Shown here: in pieces, positions 43,554 through 51,840 of the stretch | Layout: every line of letters begins with the position of its first letter | Position numbering within the stretch: the stretch's first letter is position 1 | DNA from: Mucilaginibacter sp. OK283 | GTDB lineage: Bacteria; Bacteroidota; Bacteroidia; Sphingobacteriales; Sphingobacteriaceae | Length of the DNA stretch: 64,000 nucleotides | Assembly (NCBI RefSeq): GCF_900110415.1 | Contig: NZ_FODR01000002.1 | Span: 434,001-498,000, forward strand | Direction of reading: 5' to 3' | Position numbers and translations under genes: made by a program | Notes under the pieces: model-generated | What the model was told of the DNA's origin: nothing | Database searches by the model: none | The model's input: the letters and a program-made list of their open reading frames with translations, nothing else

Positions 43554-44959
43554 CTAAGTGGGGGATAAATTGTTTAACAAGTCGATCCGATCTAATATCA
43601 TAATTATTTTGATTGAGCTATAATGTTCTCTGTAGATCCACTCTACCATGCCTTTAAAGGTGTTGTTTTCCTCAGCATCAATTTTTGACTTTATTAAAAG
43701 CCTGTTTTCACCTTGGTTATCTCTTTCTTGAATTCTATAATTGTAATTTATTTCAGAATAATAATTATTATAAAATACCGCGATTTGAGCTTCAGTTAAG
43801 ATTAAAGTTCTGACGCTATCTTCGTTAACTTTTTCAAGAAAGATTGTTGATATTTTATCTAAGATGTCCTGAGGGGGAAGCGATCTATCTCTTAGATGAA
43901 TGTAAATTTCGGAATGAAACTCTTTAAGATAGATAAGTGTTAAAGTTAATGTAGGAAAGAAATAATTATTTGCTTTTAGAGAAGCAGTAACCAGCTTACA
44001 CGCGTAAAAATCTTTTCTTGTTGCCTTAATGTTAGGTTAGGATTCTGAAAGATCGTTTTGGCAAACTTTAGGAATGTCTGTGGTTCATCTCGAAATTCCT
44101 GAAATTGAGACCGTTCAGTAGAGTTAAAGAAGCTTTTAAGGTCTAAATAATCATATAGATATTTAATAAACAAGTTGCTATCAGGCAATGGGATGTTATA
44201 TTCTACATCAATAAAACGCCTCAAATATTCCATCCCGTCAATTTTTTCACTTCCGTAATAACCTCGTATGGCATTAGTTAATTGAATCTTATCGATAGAA
44301 AGGACGAATATAATTCCTCGAACGTTGAAAAAATGCTTTACCTTTTCCAAAACTTCAACGGCATAATCAGGTTTGCATCGGTCTAATTCGTCAATAAAGA
44401 AAATTAAAGGTTTATCACTGTTGTTTTCGGATAAGAACTTTTCCAAATCTGTTCGGAAGTCTTTTAATCCTTGCTTTTTAGTAGCGTATTCATTTATTTC
44501 ATCCCTTAGAATTTCAGATGTAGATTCGGTTATCTTTTCAATAGCATCAGTGATAACTTTAGTTTCAATATATTTTTCAGCTATCGCCTTAATTAACGCG
44601 GGCAAAACTTTTTGCGTAATTTTTGAACCATTTTTTATAAGTGATTTAAAAGTGGCATCCGACTTTTTCGTCAATGTTTGTAACTCTGACATTAAAGCCA
44701 CTAAAGGATCGCTTTCAAAATCGCTTTCCCAAGCATTAAAGTAAAGTGTATTGAAACCTTCATTAGAAAGATACTGCTTCCACATCTTTACAAAAGTTGT
44801 CTTACCTGTACCCCATTGATTATTGATTGATAAGACGAAGCTTTCGGAGAAGTTATTTAAGATACTTGTCAGCGCTTCAGCATATGGTCGCCTTTTGAGT
44901 TTACAAAACTTAAATGGATCATCTTTGGGTATTTCGATTTCGGTGTATTTTAATCCCAT
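43554..44959 (-). pseudogene. KAP family P-loop NTPase gene with a single-base frameshift
   Basis: The first frame encodes 327 residues from MGLKYTEIEI: Walker A GTGKTT at 50-55, extended Walker B FFIDELDRC at 187-195, and FVLSIDK at 218-224, the signature of KAP NTPases. It stops at 43976, but the minus strand continues open in another frame from KLVTASLKANNYFF to a TAG at 43554-43556, about 145 more codons (for example QDILDKISTIFLEKV). The two frames join at about 43997, where GTAAG stands for an expected GTTAAG; total length is one base short of 469 codons. So it is a full ~468-residue protein broken by one deletion, or a sequencing error. It is the last gene after the AbiTii and 69-aa genes. 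Confidence 0.85.
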
Positions 44960-45090
44960 GGTTAATATATATCAAGTTTAGGTTTTTATTTACATCTTGA
45001 TAACTTTCAAACTTAATTGTCGTTCGACGATTAAATCAAAGTCTGACTAAGTAGGTGTTTGACGCTTTTCTTATTTTATAAGATTATATA
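44960..45090. other. Spacer between 69-aa gene and KAP NTPase gene
   Basis: 131 bp of AT-rich DNA with no structure strong enough to be a terminator, so read-through into the NTPase gene is possible. Confidence 0.35.
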
Positions 45091-45112
45091 TATTGAGCGC
45101 CTATTGAGCGCC
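45091..45112. repeat. 11-bp tandem duplication over a stop codon
   Basis: TATTGAGCGCC occurs twice in a row (45091-45101, 45102-45112), covering the stop of the 69-aa gene. Confidence 0.9.
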
Positions 45113-45310
45113 TACATCTTGTAGCCAACCAGCGGGAGATGTATAGACAGTTGGCTCATTGTTATAAAGATGTTCTCGAATCGAATTGTACTGCTCATTT
45201 TTACTAAACGAACCAACAATTAATGCTCTTGCTTCTTCAACGCTATTCGCCACTGCAATGCCTTGGATGTCTTTGCTTGCAGGGAATCCTGACCATCTGT
45301 ATAAATTCAT
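45101..45310 (-). CDS. Small unknown protein, 69 aa
   Basis: Unrecognised. It starts MNLYRWSGFPASKDIQGIAV and ends AGWLQDVGAQ; no signal peptide, membrane segment or Cys. The middle (SVEEARALIVGSFSKNEQYN) looks like a small alpha/beta domain. It starts 16 bp after the AbiTii stop on the same strand, so it is probably made from one transcript with it. Removing the 11-bp duplication at its end would change the terminus to VGAQYI before a stop. It could be a regulator, antitoxin or partner of the flanking proteins (guess). Confidence 0.6.
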   Translation of the reverse strand: MNLYRWSGFPASKDIQGIAVANSVEEARALIVGSFSKNEQYNSIREHLYNNEPTVYTSPAGWLQDVGAQ

Positions 45311-45326
45311 TTTTTGCCTATTTGGA

Positions 45327-46217
45327 TTATTTAATTAAATGAGTATGAACGAAATCCGTGATTGCAGGGATATGTTCATAGAGTCCACGTCCGGCTACTG
45401 CCGATGAAACTCCACCTAACCATTTGAAAATTTTTGACTTGAAAGCTTCTGAATTGCCTTTGTTGTCAGAAACAATAGTTTCGAGTTCTTTTATTTCGTC
45501 TGGATTAACACCGAACTTTTCCAATTCATTAAAGTTGGTCGTTGTGTTAAATGTAAATTTTTTTTGCTCAATACTGTAGCCTGTGGCAACATTCAATGGA
45601 TTATTGTTGCCATAAATATTATTTGTTACGATGTTCTCGATTTTTTTTGTTGCGTCATCAGTCATTTTAAAATCGTCATTTAAATCTGGAAATTCCTTAT
45701 TTAACTCAAGTAAGGTATCAATAAGTTTTTGCTTAGTTAAATCAATTATGTTTGATAATTGTATTCTTCCAATTTCTTGTCTCGCCGAGATAACAGTTTT
45801 ATTTGATGTTATTTGTTTTTCTAAAAGTTCGCTTAAAAGTAATACTTGATCAGTGGTTAATTCCACGATCCCTTTATCACCAGTGATTGAAATTATGTTA
45901 TTTTCGATACTTGCGATTCCTTGAGTTGCCTCGTAAACACTAACGATGTCGTCTAACTCTTTCCATTTTCCAAAACTAACAGGTACGGTTTGTTTGTACA
46001 TTCCATATGGATCGGACAGGGTAGCTTTCACAGTGCATCTTATTCTTCTATACACTGGTAAGTGAGGATCTTCATGGATATAACCTTCCAGTTCTTTTTT
46101 TACCCACTGTTTTAATGTTTCATTATCAATTTTGAAAGCAATCAGCTTAGCGCGTGTTAATGCTTGACTAAGAGTTATTTTATCGTAAACAATATCATTA
46201 ATAAGACTTTTAATCAT
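45327..46217 (-). CDS. AbiTii domain protein (putative phage-abortive-infection type)
   Basis: A 296-residue protein. The N-terminal ~190 residues match the AbiTii pattern: LINDIVYDKITLSQALTRAK, LKQWVKKELEGY, LPVYRRIRCTVKATLSDPYG. The domain is named from lactococcal abortive infection and found in phage-defence neighbourhoods; its activity is not known. The C-terminus (ELEKFGVNPDEIKELETIVS, KIFKWLGGVSSAVAGRGLYE) has a short glycine/alanine-rich segment that might contact a membrane. It is the first gene of a minus-strand cluster with a 69-aa protein and a KAP NTPase. Confidence 0.8.
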   Translation of the reverse strand: MIKSLINDIVYDKITLSQALTRAKLIAFKIDNETLKQWVKKELEGYIHEDPHLPVYRRIRCTVKATLSDPYGMYKQTVPVSFGKWKELDDIVSVYEATQGIASIENNIISITGDKGIVELTTDQVLLLSELLEKQITSNKTVISARQEIGRIQLSNIIDLTKQKLIDTLLELNKEFPDLNDDFKMTDDATKKIENIVTNNIYGNNNPLNVATGYSIEQKKFTFNTTTNFNELEKFGVNPDEIKELETIVSDNKGNSEAFKSKIFKWLGGVSSAVAGRGLYEHIPAITDFVHTHLIK

Positions 46218-46720
46218 TAACTGGTTTTTAATAGAATCGAAAAGGTTTAATCTGGCAGTTTAAACAAGCCGGTTAGTTTTGTTTAAATTTATATACAATC
46301 GTTTAATAAAAAGAATTTTATCTCTTGAACAAAATGTTTTCATATAGATGGCTCAGGTTTTCAAATATACTGAAATCTGAACAAGTCTGTGTTACAGACA
46401 TTTTTTCAAAAATGTTGTAAAGTTCAAGTCATCCAATATTTCGGCACCTAAAATTGGCACTAATACAAAGACTTCACCTTCGTTAAAAATTATTCTTCTA
46501 TCATATCTCTCCCGCGTTAACGATTGCAGCGGATACCTGCCTCGCGCCTAAGGCCCGTGCAGTATGAGCGAAAAGCGTGGGCCGCAGGCAACGCCCTTTT
46601 AGTAGCAAGTAGTTAGTATCAAGTAGCAAGACAAAACAGCGCAACTAAAATCGTGGTTATCCTTTAATCCTAAAAATCAAGGTTCAGACAAAAAAAGATC
46701 AACTTAACAACGGGCCGTTC
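46218..46720. other. Gene-free region upstream of the AbiTii cluster
   Basis: Must contain the AbiTii promoter; I see no TAnnTTTG on the minus strand near 46218-46320. Around 46549-46610 is a GC-rich patch (GCCTCGCGCCTAAGGCCCGT; GGCCGCAGGCAACGCCC) and at 46608-46640 the words AGTAGCAAGTA repeat. Both look like family-wide intergenic repeats. Confidence 0.5.
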
Positions 46721-46795
46721 CAGCTGCGGCGGGGTTTTAATCTGTGGCTAAACTGGTTTCAGCTTTCAACTGAACTGTGAAGCCAAAGGCTTCAA
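46721..46795. repeat. Dispersed palindromic repeat, copy B
   Basis: CAGCTGCGGCGGGGTTTTAA, then ACTGGTTTCAGCTTTCAACTG and GAAGCCAAAGGCTTC, corresponds in order to copies A and C. It lies downstream of the next gene (46889-47356). Confidence 0.7.
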
Positions 46796-46888
46796 CCCGC
46801 TTACCCACGAGTTACGCTACGCTAACCTCGCGGGAGTTCGGGAGTTCGGGTTCATCTGAACGTTAAAGCCCTACAGCGTTCAATTTTT

Positions 46889-47356
46889 CTACTGCTTATC
46901 AAAAACCATGGGTGAAGCAACGCAACTGGCATTAAACGGGCAGGTAAAGTAAAGTGAAAGTTTATTTTTCTGGCCGTTGAGCGACAGGCCGTAAGCAGCG
47001 GTTTTGGGGCCGTCAACGGGGGTAAGTTCGGTTACGGGGCCGTAACTGTTTTTGGAGTTTGAATAATTTACCTGGTCGAACATGATTAACGAATCATTTT
47101 TGATGCTATATTTCCCGGTGCTTCTAAAGCGGTATCCTATTATTTTTTTGGTAACCGAATCTGTGGCTATAATATCGTATTGAAACTGGTTGCCATTTTT
47201 AAATTCATATTGTTGAATTCCCTGGAATTGCTGGATAGCCCATTTTCCGGTAATATTAATAGTCCCGCTTGCATCCTTTTTACAGGCAGAAAAAGTAAAT
47301 GCTAAAACAGCAGTTAAAAGGCTGAAAATTTTGATAAGGGTAAGTTTTGTTTTCAT
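46889..47356 (-). CDS. Hypothetical lipoprotein, lipocalin-like
   Basis: A 155-residue lipoprotein from MKTKLTLIKIFSLLTAVLAF (start at 47356; the frame is open 25 codons further). The lipid Cys is in TFSACKK. The body begins NITGKWAIQQFQGIQQYEFK and ends as a strand-rich domain (KNDSLIMFD; LSLYFTCPFNASCVASP), as in small lipocalin-like Bacteroidota lipoproteins. Function unknown. Confidence 0.72.
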   Translation of the reverse strand: MKTKLTLIKIFSLLTAVLAFTFSACKKDASGTINITGKWAIQQFQGIQQYEFKNGNQFQYDIIATDSVTKKIIGYRFRSTGKYSIKNDSLIMFDQVNYSNSKNSYGPVTELTPVDGPKTAAYGLSLNGQKNKLSLYFTCPFNASCVASPMVFDKQ

Positions 47357-47433
47357 ATTGATAATTACGCACAAACAGATGCTGCTGATACAGTTGAGGA
47401 GTTTTTTTGTTAAAGTACCCTCATCTGCCAATC

Positions 47434-47510
47434 GCTGCCGCGAGTGTTTAATTTGTGCAACAACATGGTTTCATTTTCAGCTTTGCTGTGAAGCCGAAGG
47501 ATTCGGCCAA
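47434..47510. repeat. Dispersed palindromic repeat, copy C
   Basis: GCTGCCGCGAGTGTTTAATT, then ACATGGTTTCATTTTCAGC and GAAGCCGAAGGATTCGGCC. It sits in the leader region of the DedA gene. Confidence 0.7.
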
Positions 47511-47643
47511 CGTATTTATTCAATACCGTTCTGCTAATTCTCTTTTGCGCGAAATAAATTTACCCTGTTACCCTATAACAACCATTTGCGTCACCCGCAA
47601 AAGTTTAAAAGCAATTGCAATGGGGCTTTTATGTTTATATTCC

Positions 47644-47651
47644 TATTTTTG
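47644..47651 (+). promoter_or_regulatory. -7 element of the DedA gene
   Basis: TATTTTTG is a perfect TAnnTTTG, 16 nt before the GTG start at 47668. The longer open frame upstream therefore cannot be the translated one. Confidence 0.55.
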
Positions 47652-47667
47652 GGCAAAATTTAAAAAA

Positions 47668-48321
47668 GTGGAAGTAATAAAAAGCATCATCGATTTTATA
47701 TTGCATATAGATAAGCACCTGGTACAAATAACCAGCGCCTACCAGGGTTGGACATACCTGATCCTGTTTGCCATTATTTTTGCTGAAACCGGTTTTGTTG
47801 TTACCCCATTTTTACCCGGCGATTCGCTGCTGTTTGCGGCAGGCGCCCTTATAGCCGGCGGCAAATCGGGCCTTGATATTTACTTGCTGGCCATTATACT
47901 GGTAATTGCGGCGTTTGCCGGCAATACGGTAAACTACCTGTTGGGCAGTTACCTTGGCCCCAAAGTGTTTAAGGAACAAAATAAGATTCTGAAGCTTGAT
48001 TATTATCTTAAAACCAAAGCTTTTTTTGATAAACATGGCGGTAAAGCGGTAATATTCAGTCGCTTTTTGCCTATCATCCGTACCGTTGCGCCCTTTGTAG
48101 CCGGTGTTGGCCATATGCCATTTTTGCGTTACAGCCTGTACAATATTGTGGGCGGAGCTGCCTGGGTACTTAGCTTTTTAATGATAGGCTTCTTTTTTGG
48201 TAATATACCGGTGATTAAAGAAAACTTTACCATTGTAGTAATGGTAATTATACTGGTATCTATTGTGCCGCCTGTTTATGCTGCTATAAAAGCAAAAACA
48301 GCGAAGAATACAGCCGGGTAA
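47668..48321 (+). CDS. DedA family membrane protein (lipid-carrier flippase-like)
   Basis: A 217-residue protein from a GTG start (MEVIKSIIDF). The family motifs are complete: FAETGFVVTPFLPGDSLLFA and the second re-entrant FSRFLPIIRTVAPFVAGVG. DedA members flip undecaprenyl phosphate or other lipids at the inner membrane. The length matches the family. The open frame starts 71 codons earlier, but those codons lie in repeat copy C and upstream of the -7 element. Confidence 0.9.
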   Translation: MEVIKSIIDFILHIDKHLVQITSAYQGWTYLILFAIIFAETGFVVTPFLPGDSLLFAAGALIAGGKSGLDIYLLAIILVIAAFAGNTVNYLLGSYLGPKVFKEQNKILKLDYYLKTKAFFDKHGGKAVIFSRFLPIIRTVAPFVAGVGHMPFLRYSLYNIVGGAAWVLSFLMIGFFFGNIPVIKENFTIVVMVIILVSIVPPVYAAIKAKTAKNTAG

Positions 48322-48486
48322 TACGATACTTTTAAGGCATCCCACAGGACAGGTGACCCGCATGAAACACACTTAGCATGTGGGGTACCGAAACAAGTAA
48401 TCGGTATGACATTGAGGATTAAATTGTTGCCATTTCCCCTTCAGAATCCGTGGATATTACCACCCGGGTTGGTTAATAAGCTGAGT

Positions 48487-49179
48487 TTAATTTACCGAAT
48501 CAAGCAAGGTTGTTGCCACCAGTTTACCATCTTTACCATAAGTTTCTGATTTGGCAAAACGGCCCAGCTTTGGCGCAAACCATTCGATAACTTTGATTTG
48601 AAAAGGGATGGATGCCCCCATCATGCTAATCCTGAAAATGATATCATTGGTTATTTTAAAACAATCAAAACTGCCGGCTTTGGTGGTTACCTTCTCCTGC
48701 TTTTCAACCTTGCGGTTGTTTATATTCAATTGTACCTGCCCCATTTGCGTGCCGTTGCTGCCAACATTAATGTTAAGGGCTCCGTCGTCAAGCTTTTGCC
48801 CGGCTTTCAGGTTTATGGGGTAGCTCAGGTATTTAGTATCGCCGGTCATTTCCATGTTGCCTAATTGCCTTAATGAAGCCGCCGGGATAAATGTTTTCAT
48901 GTCAATTTTTATAGCCTGGCCGGTACATATAATTTCAGAATTTCCGGTACCCATTGATTTGCCGGTTTTATCAAAAAGTTCTATCCGGGCGTTTACGGTG
49001 GCGGCATCCTTTTTATTGGTATTGCACACCATCGATCCCATGGGTTTGCTATCGCCGCCCTGGTTAACGTATGTGAATTTTTTGCCGTTTACATTGCTAA
49101 TGAACGGACTGCAGTTTTGTGCCGATACCTGGCAAACGAAAGATGTAATAAAAATTATAGCAGGAATTATTTTTTTCAT
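48487..49179 (-). CDS. Secreted TapB-like (DUF3108-related) protein
   Basis: A 230-residue exported protein with a signal peptide (to VSAQN). The body is all-beta with KTFIPAASLRQLGN and the ending IEWFAPKLGRFAKSETYGKD GKL, the layout of TapB/DUF3108-like proteins that bind at the cell envelope. Four Cys residues (QNCSPF, MVCNT, IICTG, FDCFKI) could form disulfides. The call is at fold level only. Confidence 0.72.
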   Translation of the reverse strand: MKKIIPAIIFITSFVCQVSAQNCSPFISNVNGKKFTYVNQGGDSKPMGSMVCNTNKKDAATVNARIELFDKTGKSMGTGNSEIICTGQAIKIDMKTFIPAASLRQLGNMEMTGDTKYLSYPINLKAGQKLDDGALNINVGSNGTQMGQVQLNINNRKVEKQEKVTTKAGSFDCFKITNDIIFRISMMGASIPFQIKVIEWFAPKLGRFAKSETYGKDGKLVATTLLDSVN

Positions 49180-49276
49180 GGAATTGATTTGTTGAACATT
49201 AAAACTACAAAACCATTGCGATATTGTGGATATGAGCCCATATGTATTTTAACTCCCCCTTCAGGGGGCCGGGGGG

Positions 49277-50134
49277 CTACGGCTGCCCGGCATCCACCCA
49301 GGCCGAATACCAGAAACTGCCCACCGAAAGTATGGATGCCCGCATTTGCCGCTCGATCATACCTTTCAACGCTTTTTGATAGGCAAGGCTGTAGGCTTCC
49401 GAGTAGTCTTTAACCTCTTTTTTGCCATGCAATACCATGCTGTATTTTTTACCGGGAGGATAGCTTTTGTTTAATATCCGTTCGAAACGCAAAACCGTAT
49501 CTGCGCTTTTAAATGATGCCCTGCAAATCCGAAAGGCCTCGGCCAACGGGTTTTCTATATAGCGGGCCTTACCTGCCTTTAAATTGTACTTATCGGCAAA
49601 AAGCTCGGGGATGCGGCTTTCCCATAGCGCATGGATGCCGGTTTGGTTGGTAAACTGCCCATTGTAGTTGATGGTAAGGTGCAAAGGTACATGGGCATCG
49701 GCAATGTAATGCCCAAGGTTGGCCGAAGTATTCAGGATAGCCAATGTGTCGTGAGCCTTAAATGCCCTTACCAGTTTATAGTACTGGTATTGAATGGTCC
49801 AGGGAACGGTGCCGTATTTGTTTAAGGTATCGGCGGTATATTTTTTGGCGGCATCCTTCCATTTTTGCGGCATGGCGGCCCATGGTTTTTTACCATAATA
49901 GTCGGCATCAAAAAAATGGCGGGGGGCTTCTGTGGAGTCTACGTAACGGCGTTTGTCGGCGCTTACAGCATGTTCCACGATATAATCGATATTTGACTTG
50001 TAAAACCCAATCATACCCTTAGGTAGCGTATAAACGGCCAGTTTGTTGATGCGGTAATGCGCGAAGAAACCCCAGGAGGAGCACAGTAATATTAACCCGA
50101 TACCTGATAAGCTTAAAACGATGGCCCGCTTCAT
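49277..50134 (-). CDS. Zinc-dependent phospholipase C / S1-P1 nuclease-like protein
   Basis: A 285-residue protein with one N-terminal hydrophobic segment (residues 5-25) ending WGFFAHYRIN. Zinc-ligand motifs of the PF00882/P1 fold occur in order: WGFFAH, APRHFFDADYYG, LGHYIADAHVPLHLT and GIHALWESRIPE. Members hydrolyse phospholipids or nucleotides in the periplasm. The gene is monocistronic and divergent from the small gene at 50216. Confidence 0.85.
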   Translation of the reverse strand: MKRAIVLSLSGIGLILLCSSWGFFAHYRINKLAVYTLPKGMIGFYKSNIDYIVEHAVSADKRRYVDSTEAPRHFFDADYYGKKPWAAMPQKWKDAAKKYTADTLNKYGTVPWTIQYQYYKLVRAFKAHDTLAILNTSANLGHYIADAHVPLHLTINYNGQFTNQTGIHALWESRIPELFADKYNLKAGKARYIENPLAEAFRICRASFKSADTVLRFERILNKSYPPGKKYSMVLHGKKEVKDYSEAYSLAYQKALKGMIERQMRASILSVGSFWYSAWVDAGQP

Positions 50135-50215
50135 GAGGGTAAATATGGGTTTAAGTTTTGGTTTTTTTGGGTGGATTTTAGTTTTTTAGCTAAATTGCCT
50201 TTTATAGAAATAAAC

Positions 50216-50398
50216 ATGAAGTTGTTATCAAGCTATCTGCTGAAAAAAATAAAATTGATTATCTCGATTTTTAGAAAAAGTAACGCTTTAAGCGAAACAG
50301 ATCACCTACTATCAACATCAGCAAACAGGGAACGCCTGGGGGAATCTATCGAACAATTGAAATCCGGGAAAACGATCAGCTATAATTTCGATGAATAA
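50216..50398 (+). CDS. Small protein with antitoxin-like tail, 60 aa
   Basis: Starts at the ATG at 50216 (MKLLSSYLLKKIKLIISIFR), a basic amphipathic or hydrophobic segment. The rest, TSANRERLGESIEQLKSGKT, resembles the C-terminal part of Bacteroidota Phd/RelB-type antitoxins (NRExLxESIxQxxxGK), which usually sit upstream of a RelE-like toxin. No toxin gene follows: the next gene is on the opposite strand with its stop abutting this one. It may be an orphan or truncated antitoxin. Confidence 0.55.
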   Translation: MKLLSSYLLKKIKLIISIFRKSNALSETDHLLSTSANRERLGESIEQLKSGKTISYNFDE

Positions 50399-51157
50399 TT
50401 ACAACTTCCCCACATAAACCTTCGTGTCATAATTAATGGTAATAAAACCATCCTGCTGATACCGGGCGAAAAGTATTTCCAGGTCATTTATCATAGCCTC
50501 ATACCCGGCCTCTTCGCGGGTAGGCATATATGATGACGAGAGTAGCCGACCCGCTAATCCTTCCAAATCAAAAACCTGTTTGTTTGCAAATACTTTGAGC
50601 CGGAAAGTTTCGGGCGCAAAAAAGGCGCCTATCTGCTCATTATTGATATTCCGGTGATCAACTTTCACATAATCGTTACCGTGGGCAACGATGAGTTGGT
50701 CATATTCAATCTCAAAGTCCGAACTTGTTTTTCGTTCGTTCCATATCAGTGCCACAATTCCGCCAGGCTTTAGTACGCGTTTAAACTCAGTATTTGATTT
50801 TTCCCGGTCGAACCAATGAAAGGCCTGCCCGGCTATCATAAAGTCGATGCTACCGGTTTCCAGTCCCGTATTTTCGGCGGTGCCATTCATTGCTTTGAAG
50901 CCGGGATAATTGCCCAGTAGCTCAAACGATTTAGCACGCATCTCCTGGTTGGGTTCAATGGCGATCACTTTGTATCCGGCATCCAGGAACAGGGCGGTGG
51001 ATATGCCGGTACCCGCGCCAATATCGGCGATGAGTTTGTCGGTGGATAGCTCGTAATCGTCTTCCAAAAATTCCACAATTGTTTTGGGATAGTGAGGCCG
51101 GTACTTTACATAATCGTTTACCCGGTTGCTGAACCTGGTGGTGCTGTTGTTGGTCAT
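50399..51157 (-). CDS. Class I SAM-dependent methyltransferase
   Basis: A 252-residue methyltransferase from MTNNSTTRFSNRVNDYVKYR. The SAM site is IADIGAGTGISTALFLDAGY, then VIAIEPNQEMR, IDFMIAGQAFHWFD and LKPGGIVALIWNER. The open frame starts 30 codons earlier, but those codons are low-complexity translation (QLNLNLIQLNQ) of the CAACTTAATC repeat, so I excluded them. Substrate unknown. Confidence 0.87.
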   Translation of the reverse strand: MTNNSTTRFSNRVNDYVKYRPHYPKTIVEFLEDDYELSTDKLIADIGAGTGISTALFLDAGYKVIAIEPNQEMRAKSFELLGNYPGFKAMNGTAENTGLETGSIDFMIAGQAFHWFDREKSNTEFKRVLKPGGIVALIWNERKTSSDFEIEYDQLIVAHGNDYVKVDHRNINNEQIGAFFAPETFRLKVFANKQVFDLEGLAGRLLSSSYMPTREEAGYEAMINDLEILFARYQQDGFITINYDTKVYVGKL

Positions 51158-51162
51158 TTTTA

Positions 51163-51406
51163 GGTTGATTGGGTTGGATTGAGTTAGATTAAGTTGATTG
51201 AGTTGGATTAAGTTAAGATTAAGTTGATTCGTTTGAGTTATTACCATGATTTGTATACACTAAACAATATGCCATTGGTACGAAATGTTTTAAAAACTTT
51301 GCCATCTAACCCCAACTTAATCAACCTAATCTAACCCAATCAACCAATCAACTAACTTGCCATCTAACCCCAACTTAATCAACCAAATCTAACCTAATCA
51401 ACCAAT
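51163..51406. repeat. CAACTTAATC / GATTAAGTTG degenerate repeats around the methyltransferase start
   Basis: The plus strand reads GATTGAGTTAGATTAAGTTG-type words at 51163-51235 and their reverse complement (CCCAACTTAATCAACC) at 51310-51340 and 51367-51400. The second pair is a direct repeat starting TTGCCATCTAACCCC with a period of about 58 bp. The inverted sets could form a long hairpin. Confidence 0.75.
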
Positions 51407-51425
51407 AAACTTTTTTAAAATAGCA

Positions 51426-51457
51426 TTTGCAATAATCAAATTATCGCCCTATATTTG
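51426..51457 (+). promoter_or_regulatory. Consensus promoter of rpsT
   Basis: TTTG (51426-51429) and TATATTTG (51450-51457) are perfect -33 and -7 elements with a 20-bp spacer, fitting a highly expressed ribosomal gene. The leader is about 37 nt. Confidence 0.85.
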
Positions 51458-51499
51458 CAGTCCTTAAAATAAGTAGAAAAAAGAATAACAAGCTATACG

Positions 51500-51754
51500 A
51501 TGGCAAATCATAAATCATCTTTAAAAAGAATCAGGTCAAACGCTGCGAAGCGTCTGCGCAACAGGTACCAGGCAAAAACAACCAGGAACGCTATTAAAAA
51601 ATTAAGAAACACTACTACTAAAGCTGATGCAGCTGCATTGTTAGGTAAAGTGATTTCTATGCTTGATCGTTTAGCTAAAAAGAATGTTATTCACAAAAAC
51701 AAAGCTTCAAACAATAAATCGAAGCTTACTAAATTTGTAAACGGCTTAAGCTAA
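51500..51754 (+). CDS. rpsT: 30S ribosomal protein S20
   Basis: An 84-residue Lys/Arg-rich protein of normal length. It has the S20 pattern [20 protein letters not shown] followed by alternating basic helices (KAASLLGK-type [40 protein letters not shown]). It binds 16S rRNA early in small subunit assembly. It is transcribed alone from a strong promoter and closed by a terminator. Confidence 0.97.
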   Translation: MANHKSSLKRIRSNAAKRLRNRYQAKTTRNAIKKLRNTTTKADAAALLGKVISMLDRLAKKNVIHKNKASNNKSKLTKFVNGLS

Positions 51755-51775
51755 ATCTTAGCTTTTAACGATATA

Positions 51776-51810
51776 AAAAAAGGATCATACCAGCGGCATG
51801 ATCCTTTTTT
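51776..51810 (+). terminator. Terminator of rpsT
   Basis: A 13-bp stem (AAAAAAGGATCAT, 51776-51788; ATGATCCTTTTTT, 51798-51810) with its own A-rich and T-rich ends; strong and symmetrical, so it can work in both directions. Confidence 0.92.
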
Positions 51811-51840
51811 AGTTTCCATGCTTTTTCATACTTTAATGCC

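Noticed and set aside
43380..43568. 62-codon plus-strand frame
   Set aside because: Lies in repeat DNA and over the end of the frameshifted KAP gene on the other strand; no family-like sequence.
47455..47667. 71-codon N-terminal extension of DedA
   Set aside because: It is repeat copy C and lies upstream of the -7 element; the family length fits the GTG at 47668.
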